Origin: JAKVCB01 sp963578605
GTDB lineage: Bacteria > Planctomycetota > Planctomycetia > Pirellulales > Lacipirellulaceae
Length of the DNA stretch: 39,945 nucleotides
Assembly: GCA_963578605.1 (NCBI GenBank)
Contig: CAUZEA010000050.1
Span: 1-39,945, forward strand
Direction of reading: 5' to 3'
The notes under the pieces are model-generated. The model was given only the letters and a program-made list of their open reading frames with translations. It did no database searches and was not told where the DNA came from. The translations under genes were made by a program, and so were the position numbers. Below are positions 16,826-25,878 of the stretch, piece by piece (positions within the stretch are counted from its first letter, which is position 1; every line of letters begins with the position of its first letter).

Positions 16826-17632
16826 ATGAAAATTGTTCGTTTTCTCAACGATCATGCTGAAGAACAATATGGTGTACAACACGACGATGAGTCAACAACC
16901 GTACTGGAAGGCGATATTTATGGCGAATATCGTGACACCGGCGCGGCAGCCTCGGTGAACAAGTTACTTGCACCGATTCAGCCGGTCGATATCCTGTGCA
17001 TCGGCTTGAATTACGCACGGCACGCCCAAGAGGGCAACTCACCGCTGCCGGAACATCCGGTCCTGTTCATGAAAACATCCAGCTCCGTACAGAACCCAGG
17101 CGACCCGATTGAATTACCGCGAACCCTGCGGAGCGACAAAGTCGATTTCGAATGCGAATTGGCGGTCGTGATTGGAAAAACGTGTCGTAACGCTACCCGG
17201 AACAACGCTTTGAGTTATGTCCTGGGCTATACATGTGGTCATGATGTCAGTGCCCGCGACTGGCAGATCCAGTGGGGCGGTGGTCAGTGGTGCCGCGGCA
17301 AAACATTTGACACATTCTGCCCTCTTGGGCCCTACCTCGTAACGACAGATGAAATCACTAATCCCAACGAACTGGGAATTAAAACGGTACTCAATGGCGA
17401 AACAATGCAGGATTGGAATACTAACGACATGATCTTTGACGTTCCCACCTTGATTGAATTCTTGAGTGGCAACACAACGCTACTGCCTGGTACCGTAATT
17501 CTCACCGGGACACCCCACGGGATTGGCGGTGCACGCAAACCACCGATATTCCTCAAAGATGGCGACCGTGTCACAATTGAATGCGAAAAGATTGGCGCCT
17601 TAACCAACCCGGTCGTGGCAGAAAAACAATAA
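16826..17632 (+). CDS. Fumarylacetoacetate hydrolase-family protein
   Basis: A 268-residue cytoplasmic enzyme of the FAH superfamily, which hydrolyses or isomerises beta-diketo acids and related compounds. The divalent-metal ligands are recognisable in DFECELAVVIGK (two glutamates) and GHDVSARDWQ (aspartate), with GTPHGIGG near the C-terminus. The length and the short N-terminal domain fit the 2-hydroxyhepta-2,4-diene-1,7-dioate isomerase or ureidoglycolate lyase-like group. ATG 16826 has GAGG about ten bases upstream, and translation from further up would only add unrelated residues. No aromatic catabolism genes are near, so the substrate is open. Confidence 0.93.
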   Translation: MKIVRFLNDHAEEQYGVQHDDESTTVLEGDIYGEYRDTGAAASVNKLLAPIQPVDILCIGLNYARHAQEGNSPLPEHPVLFMKTSSSVQNPGDPIELPRTLRSDKVDFECELAVVIGKTCRNATRNNALSYVLGYTCGHDVSARDWQIQWGGGQWCRGKTFDTFCPLGPYLVTTDEITNPNELGIKTVLNGETMQDWNTNDMIFDVPTLIEFLSGNTTLLPGTVILTGTPHGIGGARKPPIFLKDGDRVTIECEKIGALTNPVVAEKQ

Positions 17633-17633
17633 T

Positions 17634-17902
17634 TGTTGTGCTGTTTACCGTTCACTATGCCTGGCACTTTTCCCCATAATCGACAATCACTATCCATTCG
17701 GCCTTTCAGGACCGATCAACCGCGTCAACGATGTCGCAACCGGGATTGGTCAGCCCATCGGCGGTGGCGTGACCATCCTCACCGCGGAAAATTCTGACCC
17801 CGACAATTTGAATTTTGTTTGTCCGGACCCAGTTGCATTTGAACCAAAGCATCTGGACCCAGGGAAAAACCTCCTCCTTAAGGAAATCGTGTTATCATGT
17901 TA
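17634..17902 (+). other. Open frame without start codon between FAH and the lipoprotein
   Basis: One frame stays open for the whole spacer and ends four bases into the lipoprotein gene. Its second half (INRVNDVATGIGQPIGGG and on) reads like protein, but it has no ATG and no ribosome site. It may be a decayed gene end or chance. A real AAGGAA box for the next gene lies at its end. Confidence 0.2.
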
Positions 17903-18526
17903 AAAACAACGAACCTTCTCGGGCTAATCTCCTCCTCTCTATTCGGAATGGTCGCCCTGGTCGGCTGCCAACCCACCACGACTTACAATTCACCACAGAG
18001 TAGTGGTGGCCATGATCACACCCACGAACATGGTGACACTTACTCCGAAGCACTGGCAGAACTCGACAAACTGCGTTTGGACATCCAAACCAACTTCGAA
18101 GAGGGAACCGGTGAAATCGCTCATAAATCAATCCACGAAGCAGGTCATATCCTGGAGGAAATACCCGCCCTGGCCAAGAAGGCTGGAATTTCCGGGGATG
18201 ATTTTGAGAAGGTGAAACAAGCAGCCGACCGTGCCTTCAAGTCCTTTGGACAACTCGACACGTACCACGGTAAAGACGGAGACCCGCCTCATGAATTGGA
18301 TGATGACAATCTCCGCTATCAAAAGGTTGCTGACAATATCGAATCCGCCTTCCACGATTTGCACGCGCAAGCGCCTGCCACCAAAAGTGACCATGAACAC
18401 GGTGATGACCACGAACACGGTGATGACCACGAACATGACGAGGCCGATGCCCACGATGATAACCCTCAAGCCAATTCGGCAGGCCAGGAGGGTGAGAATC
18501 AGGAACAGGGCAACGATCAAGAATAG
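17897..18526 (+). CDS. Histidine-rich lipoprotein of unknown function
   Basis: A 209-residue predicted lipoprotein. A signal peptide ends at the lipobox LVGC (Cys24). A helical middle domain (about residues 50-155) contains the pattern 'H..IHEAGHILEEIPALAKKAG', which I associate with small planctomycete periplasmic proteins resembling four-helix bundles. Two regions are rich in histidine and acidic residues: HDHTHEHGD after the lipobox and repeated HEHGDD units near residue 165. These could bind zinc, nickel or copper. AAGGAA lies ten bases before the ATG. No transporter is adjacent, so a metal role is inference only. Confidence 0.75.
   Translation: MLKTTNLLGLISSSLFGMVALVGCQPTTTYNSPQSSGGHDHTHEHGDTYSEALAELDKLRLDIQTNFEEGTGEIAHKSIHEAGHILEEIPALAKKAGISGDDFEKVKQAADRAFKSFGQLDTYHGKDGDPPHELDDDNLRYQKVADNIESAFHDLHAQAPATKSDHEHGDDHEHGDDHEHDEADAHDDNPQANSAGQEGENQEQGNDQE
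18389..18437 (+). repeat. 18-bp tandem repeat encoding HEHGDD
   Basis: About 2.7 copies of an 18-bp unit (18389-18406, 18407-18424, then a partial) encode DHEHGD units of the His-rich tail. Copies differ by one base. Confidence 0.85.
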
Positions 18527-18651
18527 GATTTTCGGGAGTCTTGCGTAACGCCTGCCGTGTTCTTGTGGTCGAGTACTGTAATGGTCTCATTGGCGAGTTA
18601 ACGATAAGGAACACCCCGTCCGCGCCTGGTGTAGCTTTGAAAAGTGGTAAA

Positions 18652-21522
18652 ATGCAGATGATTCGGCTTCGCGGCGTGGCCGTGCACAATCTTCGCGATG
18701 TCGATCTTGATTTGCCGCATCATCAATTAATTGCATTCTGTGGGGTGTCGGGGAGCGGCAAGACGAGTCTTGCACTCGATACCCTTTATGCTGAAGGGCA
18801 GCGGCGGTATATCGAGAGCTTTTCTGCCTACACCCGGCAATTCCTCGAACAACTCCCAAAGCCCGATGCCGCCCAAATCGACGGTATTCCTCCGGCAATT
18901 GCGGTCACCCACAAGAACCCGAGTCGTTCCCACCGGGCTACCGTTGGCACCGCAACAGAAATTCGCGACTACCTGGGGCTTTTGTTTGCCCGTATTGGGA
19001 ACATTCAATGTTTCGGTTGCGGGAATCTCGTGCGGCGCGATAGCCCGGAATCCATTGCCGACCAACTGGAAACTCTTCCCGCAGCCACACGTTTCATGAT
19101 TGGCTTCACCTTGCAGGTTCCCGAAGACGATCGGGTGGACTCATGGCTGACCGAACTGATAGAGCAGGGCTTTGTGCGGGCTCTGCTGGGTGATAAATCA
19201 ATTGAAATTGAAGTCTCTCGGGCCAAACAGCTTCGGCCAGGCATGACTTTGACAATCGTGGTCGATCGGCTAACCGCCGGTCAGGTGTCCCGAGAACGCC
19301 GACAAGAATCGCTTGAAACGGTACTGGCAGCCGGGCTGGGAACGTGTGTCGTGTTAGTCGAGGCGTTCGACCGATCGACCGACAACCTGGCTGAAGAGGA
19401 AACCTCAAACTCGGCAACCGAGCGTTTGGATGGCCACTCGTGGCGGCGACTTGTCTACAGCACCAGCCTCCGCTGCCACACCTGCGAAATTGACTATCCG
19501 GAGTTACAACCTCCGTTATTCAACTTTAACAGCCCGCTTGGGGCCTGTCCCGAATGTGAAGGATTTGGCAACGTTGTGAAAGTCGATATGGAGCGTGTGG
19601 TACCCAACCGTTCCTTGACACTTCGCGAAGGTGCAATTGTGCCGTGGAATACGCCAGCGTATGCCCACGAGTTGGAGGAACTGATCGCGTTGTCGGGTGA
19701 TTATGGGATACCGCTGGACATTCCCTACTCCGAGCTTTCCGAACCCCACCGGAGGCTGATCCGCGAGGGAATCCCGGAACGCGATTTTGGCGGTCTTGAT
19801 GGATTTTTTCGCTGGCTGGAACGGCGAAAATACAAGATGCACCTTCGCGTATTTCTGAGTCGCTGGAAGTCCTACGATCCCTGCCCAACGTGTGCGGGAA
19901 TGCGTCTGAGGCCGGAGTCACTTGCGGTTCGAATCGAGGGAAAGAACATTGCCGAACTTACCCAACTGCAAATCGAAGACTGCCTGAATTTCTTTGCCCA
20001 CCTGCGACTGAACGAATGGCAAGAGCAGGTCTCTGCTCAAGTATTAAGCGACATTACATCTCGATTGAGTTATCTCACGACCGTAGGAGTCGGTTATCTG
20101 ACGCTCAACCGCCCGCTGCGAACGCTCAGTAGCGGTGAAGCGCAGCGAGTTGCCCTGACCGCGATCCTGGGTTCCAATCTCGTCAACATGCTTTATGTCC
20201 TCGACGAACCGTCGATTGGACTACATCCGCAAAACATCGATTCTTTGGCAAATGCAATGACGCGGCTCCGCGACCGGGAGAATACCGTGGTGGTGGTTGA
20301 ACATGAAGAAGAAATTCTTCGTCGCGCGGATCAGATTGTCGAACTTGGTCCTGAGGCAGGACGGGGAGGGGGACACATTGTCTTTCAGGGAACCCCCAGT
20401 GAATTGGAAACTGGTTCCACAAGTTCAACAGGTCAGTGGCTCTCCGGAAAGCGGGGCCTGGGCTTGGGCAACAAGCGCCGTCCTCCTCAGCACGGCCAGC
20501 TGACTTTAGTGGGCGCGCGGGGAAACAACCTCCGCGACGTAACCCTTGACATCCCGTTGGGGTTACTCTGCCTGGTAACGGGTGTGAGTGGAGCTGGCAA
20601 GAGTACGCTGATCAACGAAACCATCTTTCCCGCTCTGACACGCCGCTTGAACAGTACCAACGGAAAATCACCGGGTGAAGTGCCGCTGGACTTCGACAGC
20701 CTACTGGGAACCGGTCAACTGAAGGACGTTATTCTCATTGATTCCAGTCCCATTGGTCGCTCGCCCCGTTCCAATCCCGTCACCTTTATCAAGGCCTTCG
20801 ACCCGATTCGCCAGTTATTTGCCGAACAACCCGAAGCAGTTGCCAGAGGATTTTCCGCAAGTCACTTCAGTTTTAATGTGGACGGCGGTCGATGTGAAGC
20901 GTGTCGTGGAGATGGCCTCGTTCAAGTCGATATGCAATTCATGGCCGACATCTATCTGCCCTGTCGCGAATGTGGGGGAAGCCGTTACCGTAAAGAGGTC
21001 CGCGAGGTAAAATATCGAGGGATGGACATTACCGAAGTGCTGGAGATGACGGTTCGCGAAGCCTTTACATTCTTCCGGGGACACCATCGAGTGCTGGCGA
21101 AACTTAAATTTTTACTCGACGTGGGACTCGACTATCTTTGCCTGGGGCAGTCTGCTACCACCCTTTCGACAGGGGAAGCACAACGGCTTAAACTGGCAAC
21201 GTACCTCGGTGCGGGAAAACGGGGACGCACGTTGTTTTTGCTCGATGAACCAACAACCGGCCTGCATTTTTCCGATATCCTCAAGCTGCTCGACTGTTTT
21301 GATGCTTTGGTCGATGTTGGGCATTCACTCGTCGTGGTCGAACACAACCTACAATTAATGACCGCTGCCGATTGGCTCATCGACCTGGGTCCGGGAGCTG
21401 CCCAAAGCGGCGGAAACGTCGTGGTCGCCGGTACCCCCGAAGATGTTGCCAACTGTCCAGAATCGGTAACCGGTTGGCATTTAAAGAAAGCCCTGGCCAA
21501 ATTGAGCAGCATGCCAGAATGA
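18652..21522 (+). CDS. UvrA-family ABC ATPase with altered signature motifs
   Basis: A 957-residue excinuclease subunit A homologue. The first nucleotide-binding half has Walker A GVSGSGKT and Walker B YVLDEPSIGLHP; the second has GVSGAGKST and LFLLDEPTTGLH. Zinc sites are present: CHTC with CPEC in the first half, and CEAC with CREC in the second. The region between them matches the UvrB-interaction and DNA-binding part of UvrA, though the usual TSRNPRSTVGT is SRSHRATVGT here. In both halves the ABC signature LSGGEAQR is changed, to LSSGEAQR and LSTGEAQR. It may be a second UvrA, with the standard one elsewhere. The ATG at 18652 suits the family N-terminus; 18658 is nearly equal. No SOS box was found upstream beyond a TACTGTA half-site at 18574. 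Confidence 0.9.
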   Translation: MQMIRLRGVAVHNLRDVDLDLPHHQLIAFCGVSGSGKTSLALDTLYAEGQRRYIESFSAYTRQFLEQLPKPDAAQIDGIPPAIAVTHKNPSRSHRATVGTATEIRDYLGLLFARIGNIQCFGCGNLVRRDSPESIADQLETLPAATRFMIGFTLQVPEDDRVDSWLTELIEQGFVRALLGDKSIEIEVSRAKQLRPGMTLTIVVDRLTAGQVSRERRQESLETVLAAGLGTCVVLVEAFDRSTDNLAEEETSNSATERLDGHSWRRLVYSTSLRCHTCEIDYPELQPPLFNFNSPLGACPECEGFGNVVKVDMERVVPNRSLTLREGAIVPWNTPAYAHELEELIALSGDYGIPLDIPYSELSEPHRRLIREGIPERDFGGLDGFFRWLERRKYKMHLRVFLSRWKSYDPCPTCAGMRLRPESLAVRIEGKNIAELTQLQIEDCLNFFAHLRLNEWQEQVSAQVLSDITSRLSYLTTVGVGYLTLNRPLRTLSSGEAQRVALTAILGSNLVNMLYVLDEPSIGLHPQNIDSLANAMTRLRDRENTVVVVEHEEEILRRADQIVELGPEAGRGGGHIVFQGTPSELETGSTSSTGQWLSGKRGLGLGNKRRPPQHGQLTLVGARGNNLRDVTLDIPLGLLCLVTGVSGAGKSTLINETIFPALTRRLNSTNGKSPGEVPLDFDSLLGTGQLKDVILIDSSPIGRSPRSNPVTFIKAFDPIRQLFAEQPEAVARGFSASHFSFNVDGGRCEACRGDGLVQVDMQFMADIYLPCRECGGSRYRKEVREVKYRGMDITEVLEMTVREAFTFFRGHHRVLAKLKFLLDVGLDYLCLGQSATTLSTGEAQRLKLATYLGAGKRGRTLFLLDEPTTGLHFSDILKLLDCFDALVDVGHSLVVVEHNLQLMTAADWLIDLGPGAAQSGGNVVVAGTPEDVANCPESVTGWHLKKALAKLSSMPE

Positions 21523-21688
21523 AATCGCAAACCAAAATGGTCCGCAACAAATACCATCCCCTCAACCCGAATTATGAATAATCAACAGTCGCAAATCAAA
21601 GCCAAACGCAACCACCCGCGGTTTCATACCCCAGCGGCAACTTGCAGCACGTTACCATAAAGCCTTCTCTGGTGGACAGACGCTAGCC

Positions 21689-22075
21689 ATGATCCCGAAT
21701 CCTCAACACGATACGTTTGAAATTGAGGTTGCTGACGCGAGCGATGTCGCACTACGTTTGCTTGTCCACGCCCCAACACCTGTTTTCCTCGATTCTGAAG
21801 TATCTGCCCCGCATCGTTGGCAAATTACGGGAAGCCTGACAGGACCTTTTTGCAAGGATACCCATACTTTGCCAGCAACCTTGCCACTACGTGAAACCGC
21901 GGGCAGCCCCGGCTTGCATGCTGAGGTGGTCGTTCCCGATCCTTGTTTCTGGTCGGCCGAAACACCGTACCTCTATCGGTTACGAATTGAGATCGCCCGG
22001 GAAGATAAATCTTTCTCACATGAAGAGCAAATGATCGGGCTGCAACCGTCGGGAGCGGCGCTCAATAATCCTTAA
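21689..22075 (+). CDS. Small hypothetical protein
   Basis: A 128-residue protein I do not recognise. Codon use looks like the neighbours and the frame ends 45 bp before the ThiF gene, in the same direction. The middle contains PDPCFWSAETPYLYRLRIEI, a pattern seen in the beta-sandwich domain of glycoside hydrolase family 2 proteins, so it may be a stand-alone domain or a truncated piece of one. No signal peptide or membrane helix. The start at 21689 has no clear ribosome site. Confidence 0.5.
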   Translation: MIPNPQHDTFEIEVADASDVALRLLVHAPTPVFLDSEVSAPHRWQITGSLTGPFCKDTHTLPATLPLRETAGSPGLHAEVVVPDPCFWSAETPYLYRLRIEIAREDKSFSHEEQMIGLQPSGAALNNP

Positions 22076-22119
22076 CCGCAATTCCCCCACGCAGACAATT
22101 TGCTTGTCAACCAACGGCG

Positions 22120-23190
22120 ATGACAACGTACTCCACCAGCAAACCCGATCCCGAAAAACAGCCAGGCGGCGACCGGTATGCCCGCCAGATTTGCTTCGCG
22201 CCCCTCGGTGCAGGTGGTCAACAACAATTAGCCGCCGGGCGGGCACTCGTTTGTGGCTGCGGTGCCTTGGGGTCGGTGATTGCAAATACCCTGGTTCGAG
22301 CAGGCGTGGGGATGGTACGAATCGTTGACCGCGATTTTCTGGAACTGAATAATCTGCAGCGCCAAGTGCTATTCGATGAACAAGATGTGGCCAGCGGGTT
22401 GCCCAAAGCCATTGCTGCGGCTCGAAAGCTTGCTACTGTCAATTCGCAGGTTACGATCGAACCGGTCGTCGAAGATGTGACGTACGCAAATATCCGCACG
22501 ATTGCCGCCGATGTCGATGTCATTGTCGACGGTACCGACAACTTTGAAACTCGAATGCTAATCAACGACTTTGCGGTCAAGGCAGCAAAGCCTTGGATCT
22601 ACGGGGGTTGCATTGGTGCCGAAGGCCAAACGATGACAATTATTCCCGGCAAAACTGCCTGCCTTGGCTGCCTGATGCCGGAACTCCCGCCTCCAGGTAC
22701 CACCCCCACGTGTGATACTGCCGGCATCTTGGGTCCGGTTGTCAACGTGATTGCTTCATTTGAGGCGATGGAAGCCATCAAGATTCTCAGCGGCAACCTG
22801 GCAGCCACCAATCACCAGTTGACGATCTTTGAAATGTGGCACAACCGGATTCGACAGCTTGACACAACAAAGCTTCTGGAAGCGGGTACCTGTTTGACTT
22901 GTGTAAAACACGAATTTCGCTGGCTTGATGGAAAACGCAGCAGCGCTTCGGCCATTTTGTGCGGTCGCAATTCCGTGCAGATTTCTGTTCCTGCTGGCGG
23001 CAAAGTCTCGTTTCCACAATTGGCCAAAAAGCTGGCCTCGGTGGGTGAGGTTACCCACAATCCCTACTTGCTACGGGTGACTGTTGGGGAACACCAGTTA
23101 ACTGTCTTTGCAGATGGTCGGACAATCGTCGCAGGAACCGATGATGTTGGTATCGCCCGCTCCCTGGTGGCGAAGTACGTTGGCAGCTAG
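22120..23190 (+). CDS. ThiF/MoeB-family adenylyltransferase (E1-like)
   Basis: A 356-residue E1-like enzyme that adenylates the C-terminal glycine of a ubiquitin-like sulfur carrier such as ThiS or MoaD. Visible features are RYARQICFAPLG at the N-terminus, the ATP-binding GCGALGS, the DRDFLELNNLQRQVLF segment with the conserved Asp and Arg, DGTDNFETR, and a zinc site from CLGC and CLTC. The usual rhodanese domain is missing. Instead the last 80 residues form a small domain (PAGGKVSFPQLAKKLA and on) that could be ThiS/MoaD-like or a PDZ-sized add-on. No thi or moa genes are adjacent, so its carrier is unknown. Confidence 0.9.
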   Translation: MTTYSTSKPDPEKQPGGDRYARQICFAPLGAGGQQQLAAGRALVCGCGALGSVIANTLVRAGVGMVRIVDRDFLELNNLQRQVLFDEQDVASGLPKAIAAARKLATVNSQVTIEPVVEDVTYANIRTIAADVDVIVDGTDNFETRMLINDFAVKAAKPWIYGGCIGAEGQTMTIIPGKTACLGCLMPELPPPGTTPTCDTAGILGPVVNVIASFEAMEAIKILSGNLAATNHQLTIFEMWHNRIRQLDTTKLLEAGTCLTCVKHEFRWLDGKRSSASAILCGRNSVQISVPAGGKVSFPQLAKKLASVGEVTHNPYLLRVTVGEHQLTVFADGRTIVAGTDDVGIARSLVAKYVGS

Positions 23191-23459
23191 CATCCGCACA
23201 CTCATCCTGCCCCTCCCATTCTTCCTTAGTTGGTTCAGCGGCGCGAAGCTGTAACGACAGAAGCTGCCCCTTTCAATTCGCCAACCGTTATGACCGATCC
23301 AATGCAAAAGACTGGATGACTGCTCTTTCGGGCTGATTGCCAACCCGACAGCCAAAAGATCACGACCTGTGAAGCCGGGGTAGCCATTGGTCACCCAATC
23401 TTTTCTGCCTGGCCCTGGGTGCCAGGTATTTCCCGCTTCAATTTCGAACGCGTAATACG

Positions 23460-24398
23460 ATGGCAACGCTTGATCCCTTGGTAACTGTTGAACCTTCTGA
23501 GTCTGTGGCAGTTGCTCCCTCTGCCAATACCGCCAGTGAGGCGATCCATCCCAGCCTGGGCCGATTGGGCCCGTGGCAACTGTTACGAAACCTGAGCGAC
23601 GGGCAGTACACAAGACTTTACCAGGCACGACCGGCAAACCATGGTGAAGGACAGCCAGCATCCTACGTAATCAAGGTTTTGCGCAACCAGTGGTGGCGCA
23701 ACTCAGAAGCAATTGCCCGGCAACGCCGCGAGGTATGGATTGGCAGTCACGTATCGCACCCCAACATTGGACCCGTCCTCTCCGCGGGAGTTGACGGTCC
23801 CCCTTTTTATTTTGTGATGCCAAAACTGCCTGGTTCCAATCTGGCGCAGATGCTGGACGAAGGTTACCGTCCTGCAATTCCGGTCGCGATTTGGATCGTG
23901 CGGCAAATTGCGGAGGGGCTGGCAGCCGTTTATGAGCAGACTGGCATGATGCATGCCGATGTCAAACCAGCAAATATGATCGTGGCTCCCACGGGACACA
24001 CGACGTTGATTGACTTTGGGTTTGCGCATTCTTCCCAGGAAGCGAGTTCCTGGACCGACCGGCCGGTCGTTGGCACGCTCAACTATATTGCCCCCGAGAT
24101 GCTCACCTCAACGCTTGCCGCAGACATTCGCAGCGATATTTACAGCTTGGGTATCACGCTTTACGAACTACTGACCCGGCGATTGCCACTGGAAAGCGAC
24201 GATCCACACGAGTTGGTCGATTTACACCGCCAGACAAAGCCTGTCTGCATTCGGGAAATCCGGCCGACAGTCCCCCCGACAGTTGCTGCCCTGGTCCACC
24301 AAATGTTGGCCAAAGATCCCTTGCGCCGCCCTGGAAACTATGGCGAGTTGGTATCTCAGCTTGTGCGGCTGGAAGTCGATCTGTTTGACGTGCGTTGA
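23460..24398 (+). CDS. Hanks-type serine/threonine protein kinase
   Basis: A 312-residue soluble protein kinase with almost nothing outside the catalytic domain. The ATP lysine is in VIKVLRN, the catalytic loop is HADVKPANM, the metal motif is DFGFAH, and IAPEM closes the activation segment. The loop has HAD in place of HRD, so it is a non-RD kinase and may not need activation-loop phosphorylation. There is no transmembrane helix or sensor domain, unlike many planctomycete kinases. It is 270 bp from the ThiF gene and convergent with the glc operon. That 269-bp spacer shows nothing I can name. Confidence 0.93.
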   Translation: MATLDPLVTVEPSESVAVAPSANTASEAIHPSLGRLGPWQLLRNLSDGQYTRLYQARPANHGEGQPASYVIKVLRNQWWRNSEAIARQRREVWIGSHVSHPNIGPVLSAGVDGPPFYFVMPKLPGSNLAQMLDEGYRPAIPVAIWIVRQIAEGLAAVYEQTGMMHADVKPANMIVAPTGHTTLIDFGFAHSSQEASSWTDRPVVGTLNYIAPEMLTSTLAADIRSDIYSLGITLYELLTRRLPLESDDPHELVDLHRQTKPVCIREIRPTVPPTVAALVHQMLAKDPLRRPGNYGELVSQLVRLEVDLFDVR

Positions 24399-24415
24399 AG
24401 GTCTTCCTGCTCGAC

Positions 24416-24433
24416 AAAAAGCCCCAGCGGGCT
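24416..24433 (-). terminator. Rho-independent terminator of the glc operon
   Basis: Read on the minus strand, AGCCC, a four-base loop and GGGCT form a perfect stem directly at the glcF stop codon, followed by five uridines (24420-24416). Confidence 0.7.
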
Positions 24434-25743
24434 CAGCTATCGCGAGGGTCAGTACCTCGATAACTCCAGTCGAGCAGTTCCATCGGATGAAACACGTTAA
24501 GCTTGTGACCTTGTTCTCGGGCTTCCCTGGCAATTTGCAGGATACATCCGGCGTTCGAAGTGATGACAGCCCGCGCTTTCGTGCTGATTATATTGCGCAT
24601 CTTCCGCTTGCCCAACCGCAAGGCCATTTCGGGCTCAGTCAGGTTGTAACTACCGGCCGCACCACAACAGAGTTCAGACTCGGGTAAGTCACGAATTTCC
24701 AAACCAGGTATCTGAGCGAGCAGGTTACGAGGTGCACCCTGTATATTCTGGGCATGTGCAAGGTGGCAGGCATCATGGTAAGTCGCGACGAGCCGAATCT
24801 CGCCCTGTGGCTTGATGAGTCCTAACTCGTCGAGAAACTCATTCACATCTTTCATCTTACTGGCCAGCTCGGCGCGGGCAGTTTGCCGGTCATCTGTCCA
24901 ATGATGCCGATAATCTTTGAGCATCGAACCGCAACCCGCAACGTTATTGATCACGGCGTCGAACTTATCGAGTGGAAAAGCCGCGACATTTTGATCTGCC
25001 ATTTCCCGAGCGGGCCGTTCGGCCCCGGCGTGAAAATGGATTGCTCCACAGCAGGCCTGGTCACGCGGAACGTGCACGTCACAGCCATTTTGTTGCAACA
25101 CGCGAGCGGTAGCCCAATTCGCGTGTCGAAACATTACATCCCCGATACAGCCGGTAAACAAGGCGACGGTAGCTCGACGAGTCCCGACCGCCGGCAAGAA
25201 TTCTGGCAAGGCTCCTTCGTCAGGCACCGGAGGTGGCAACATACGGATCATTTGTTGGAGCTGCTTAGGGAGCAAGCGAATCAAACCGGTTGCTTCGATC
25301 AACCGATCCAAACCGAGTCGCTGCGCGAAACGAGCGGGAATAAGTGCCTTTCGCAGTCGGTCAGGATATGGAAAGATGCGGAAGAGAATCCAACGATGGA
25401 ACCAGTCATCTGTCTTCGATTGCCCGTCGGTTTGCGCCATCGCAATGCGGAACGGTTCAATCAGCTTCCCATACTGAACACCCGAGGGACAGGCTGTTTC
25501 ACAAGCACGGCAATCGAGGCAGAGTTCCAAATGGCGGCGCACACCCGATGACAAGTCGAGTCGGCCGTCGGTTACAGCCCGCATCAAGTAAATACGCCCG
25601 CGCGGACCGTCATTCTCATCGGCCGTTTCTACAAAAGTGGGGCACGCGGCAGTACACAACCCGCAATGGATACAGTCGAGGAAGAGATTGTAGTCAATAT
25701 CCGCACCAGGTTTTGTGGTCGTCGCTGGAGTTTTTTCGTTCAT
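24433..25743 (-). CDS. glcF: Glycolate oxidase iron-sulfur subunit
   Basis: A 436-residue subunit that passes electrons from the flavin subunits of glycolate (or lactate-type) dehydrogenase towards the quinone pool. It has two ferredoxin-type 4Fe-4S motifs, CIHCGLCTAACP near residue 25 and CLDCRACETACP near 75, then two CCG domains, seen as QACCGAIH and ELCCGAAG. ATG 25743 is chosen over the GTG one codon upstream. It is the last gene of glcD-glcE-glcF, 135 bp after glcE, and is followed at once by a terminator. Confidence 0.95.
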   Translation of the reverse strand: MNEKTPATTTKPGADIDYNLFLDCIHCGLCTAACPTFVETADENDGPRGRIYLMRAVTDGRLDLSSGVRRHLELCLDCRACETACPSGVQYGKLIEPFRIAMAQTDGQSKTDDWFHRWILFRIFPYPDRLRKALIPARFAQRLGLDRLIEATGLIRLLPKQLQQMIRMLPPPVPDEGALPEFLPAVGTRRATVALFTGCIGDVMFRHANWATARVLQQNGCDVHVPRDQACCGAIHFHAGAERPAREMADQNVAAFPLDKFDAVINNVAGCGSMLKDYRHHWTDDRQTARAELASKMKDVNEFLDELGLIKPQGEIRLVATYHDACHLAHAQNIQGAPRNLLAQIPGLEIRDLPESELCCGAAGSYNLTEPEMALRLGKRKMRNIISTKARAVITSNAGCILQIAREAREQGHKLNVFHPMELLDWSYRGTDPRDS

Positions 25744-25878
25744 CACGCTTGCTGCAATTCTGATTGGTCTGGCAACCGGTCACGCCAGAATATAAAGTCA
25801 CGGCTGTTAAAGTATGAGCGGCTTTTTTCTCGCTTCTTAAAAACCGACACTCGATTCCTCAAAACGGACCAAAAGCCA

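Noticed and set aside
18574..18593. TACTGTA half-site upstream of the UvrA homologue, considered as a second SOS box
   Set aside because: The second half-site is absent, so it cannot be separated from chance.
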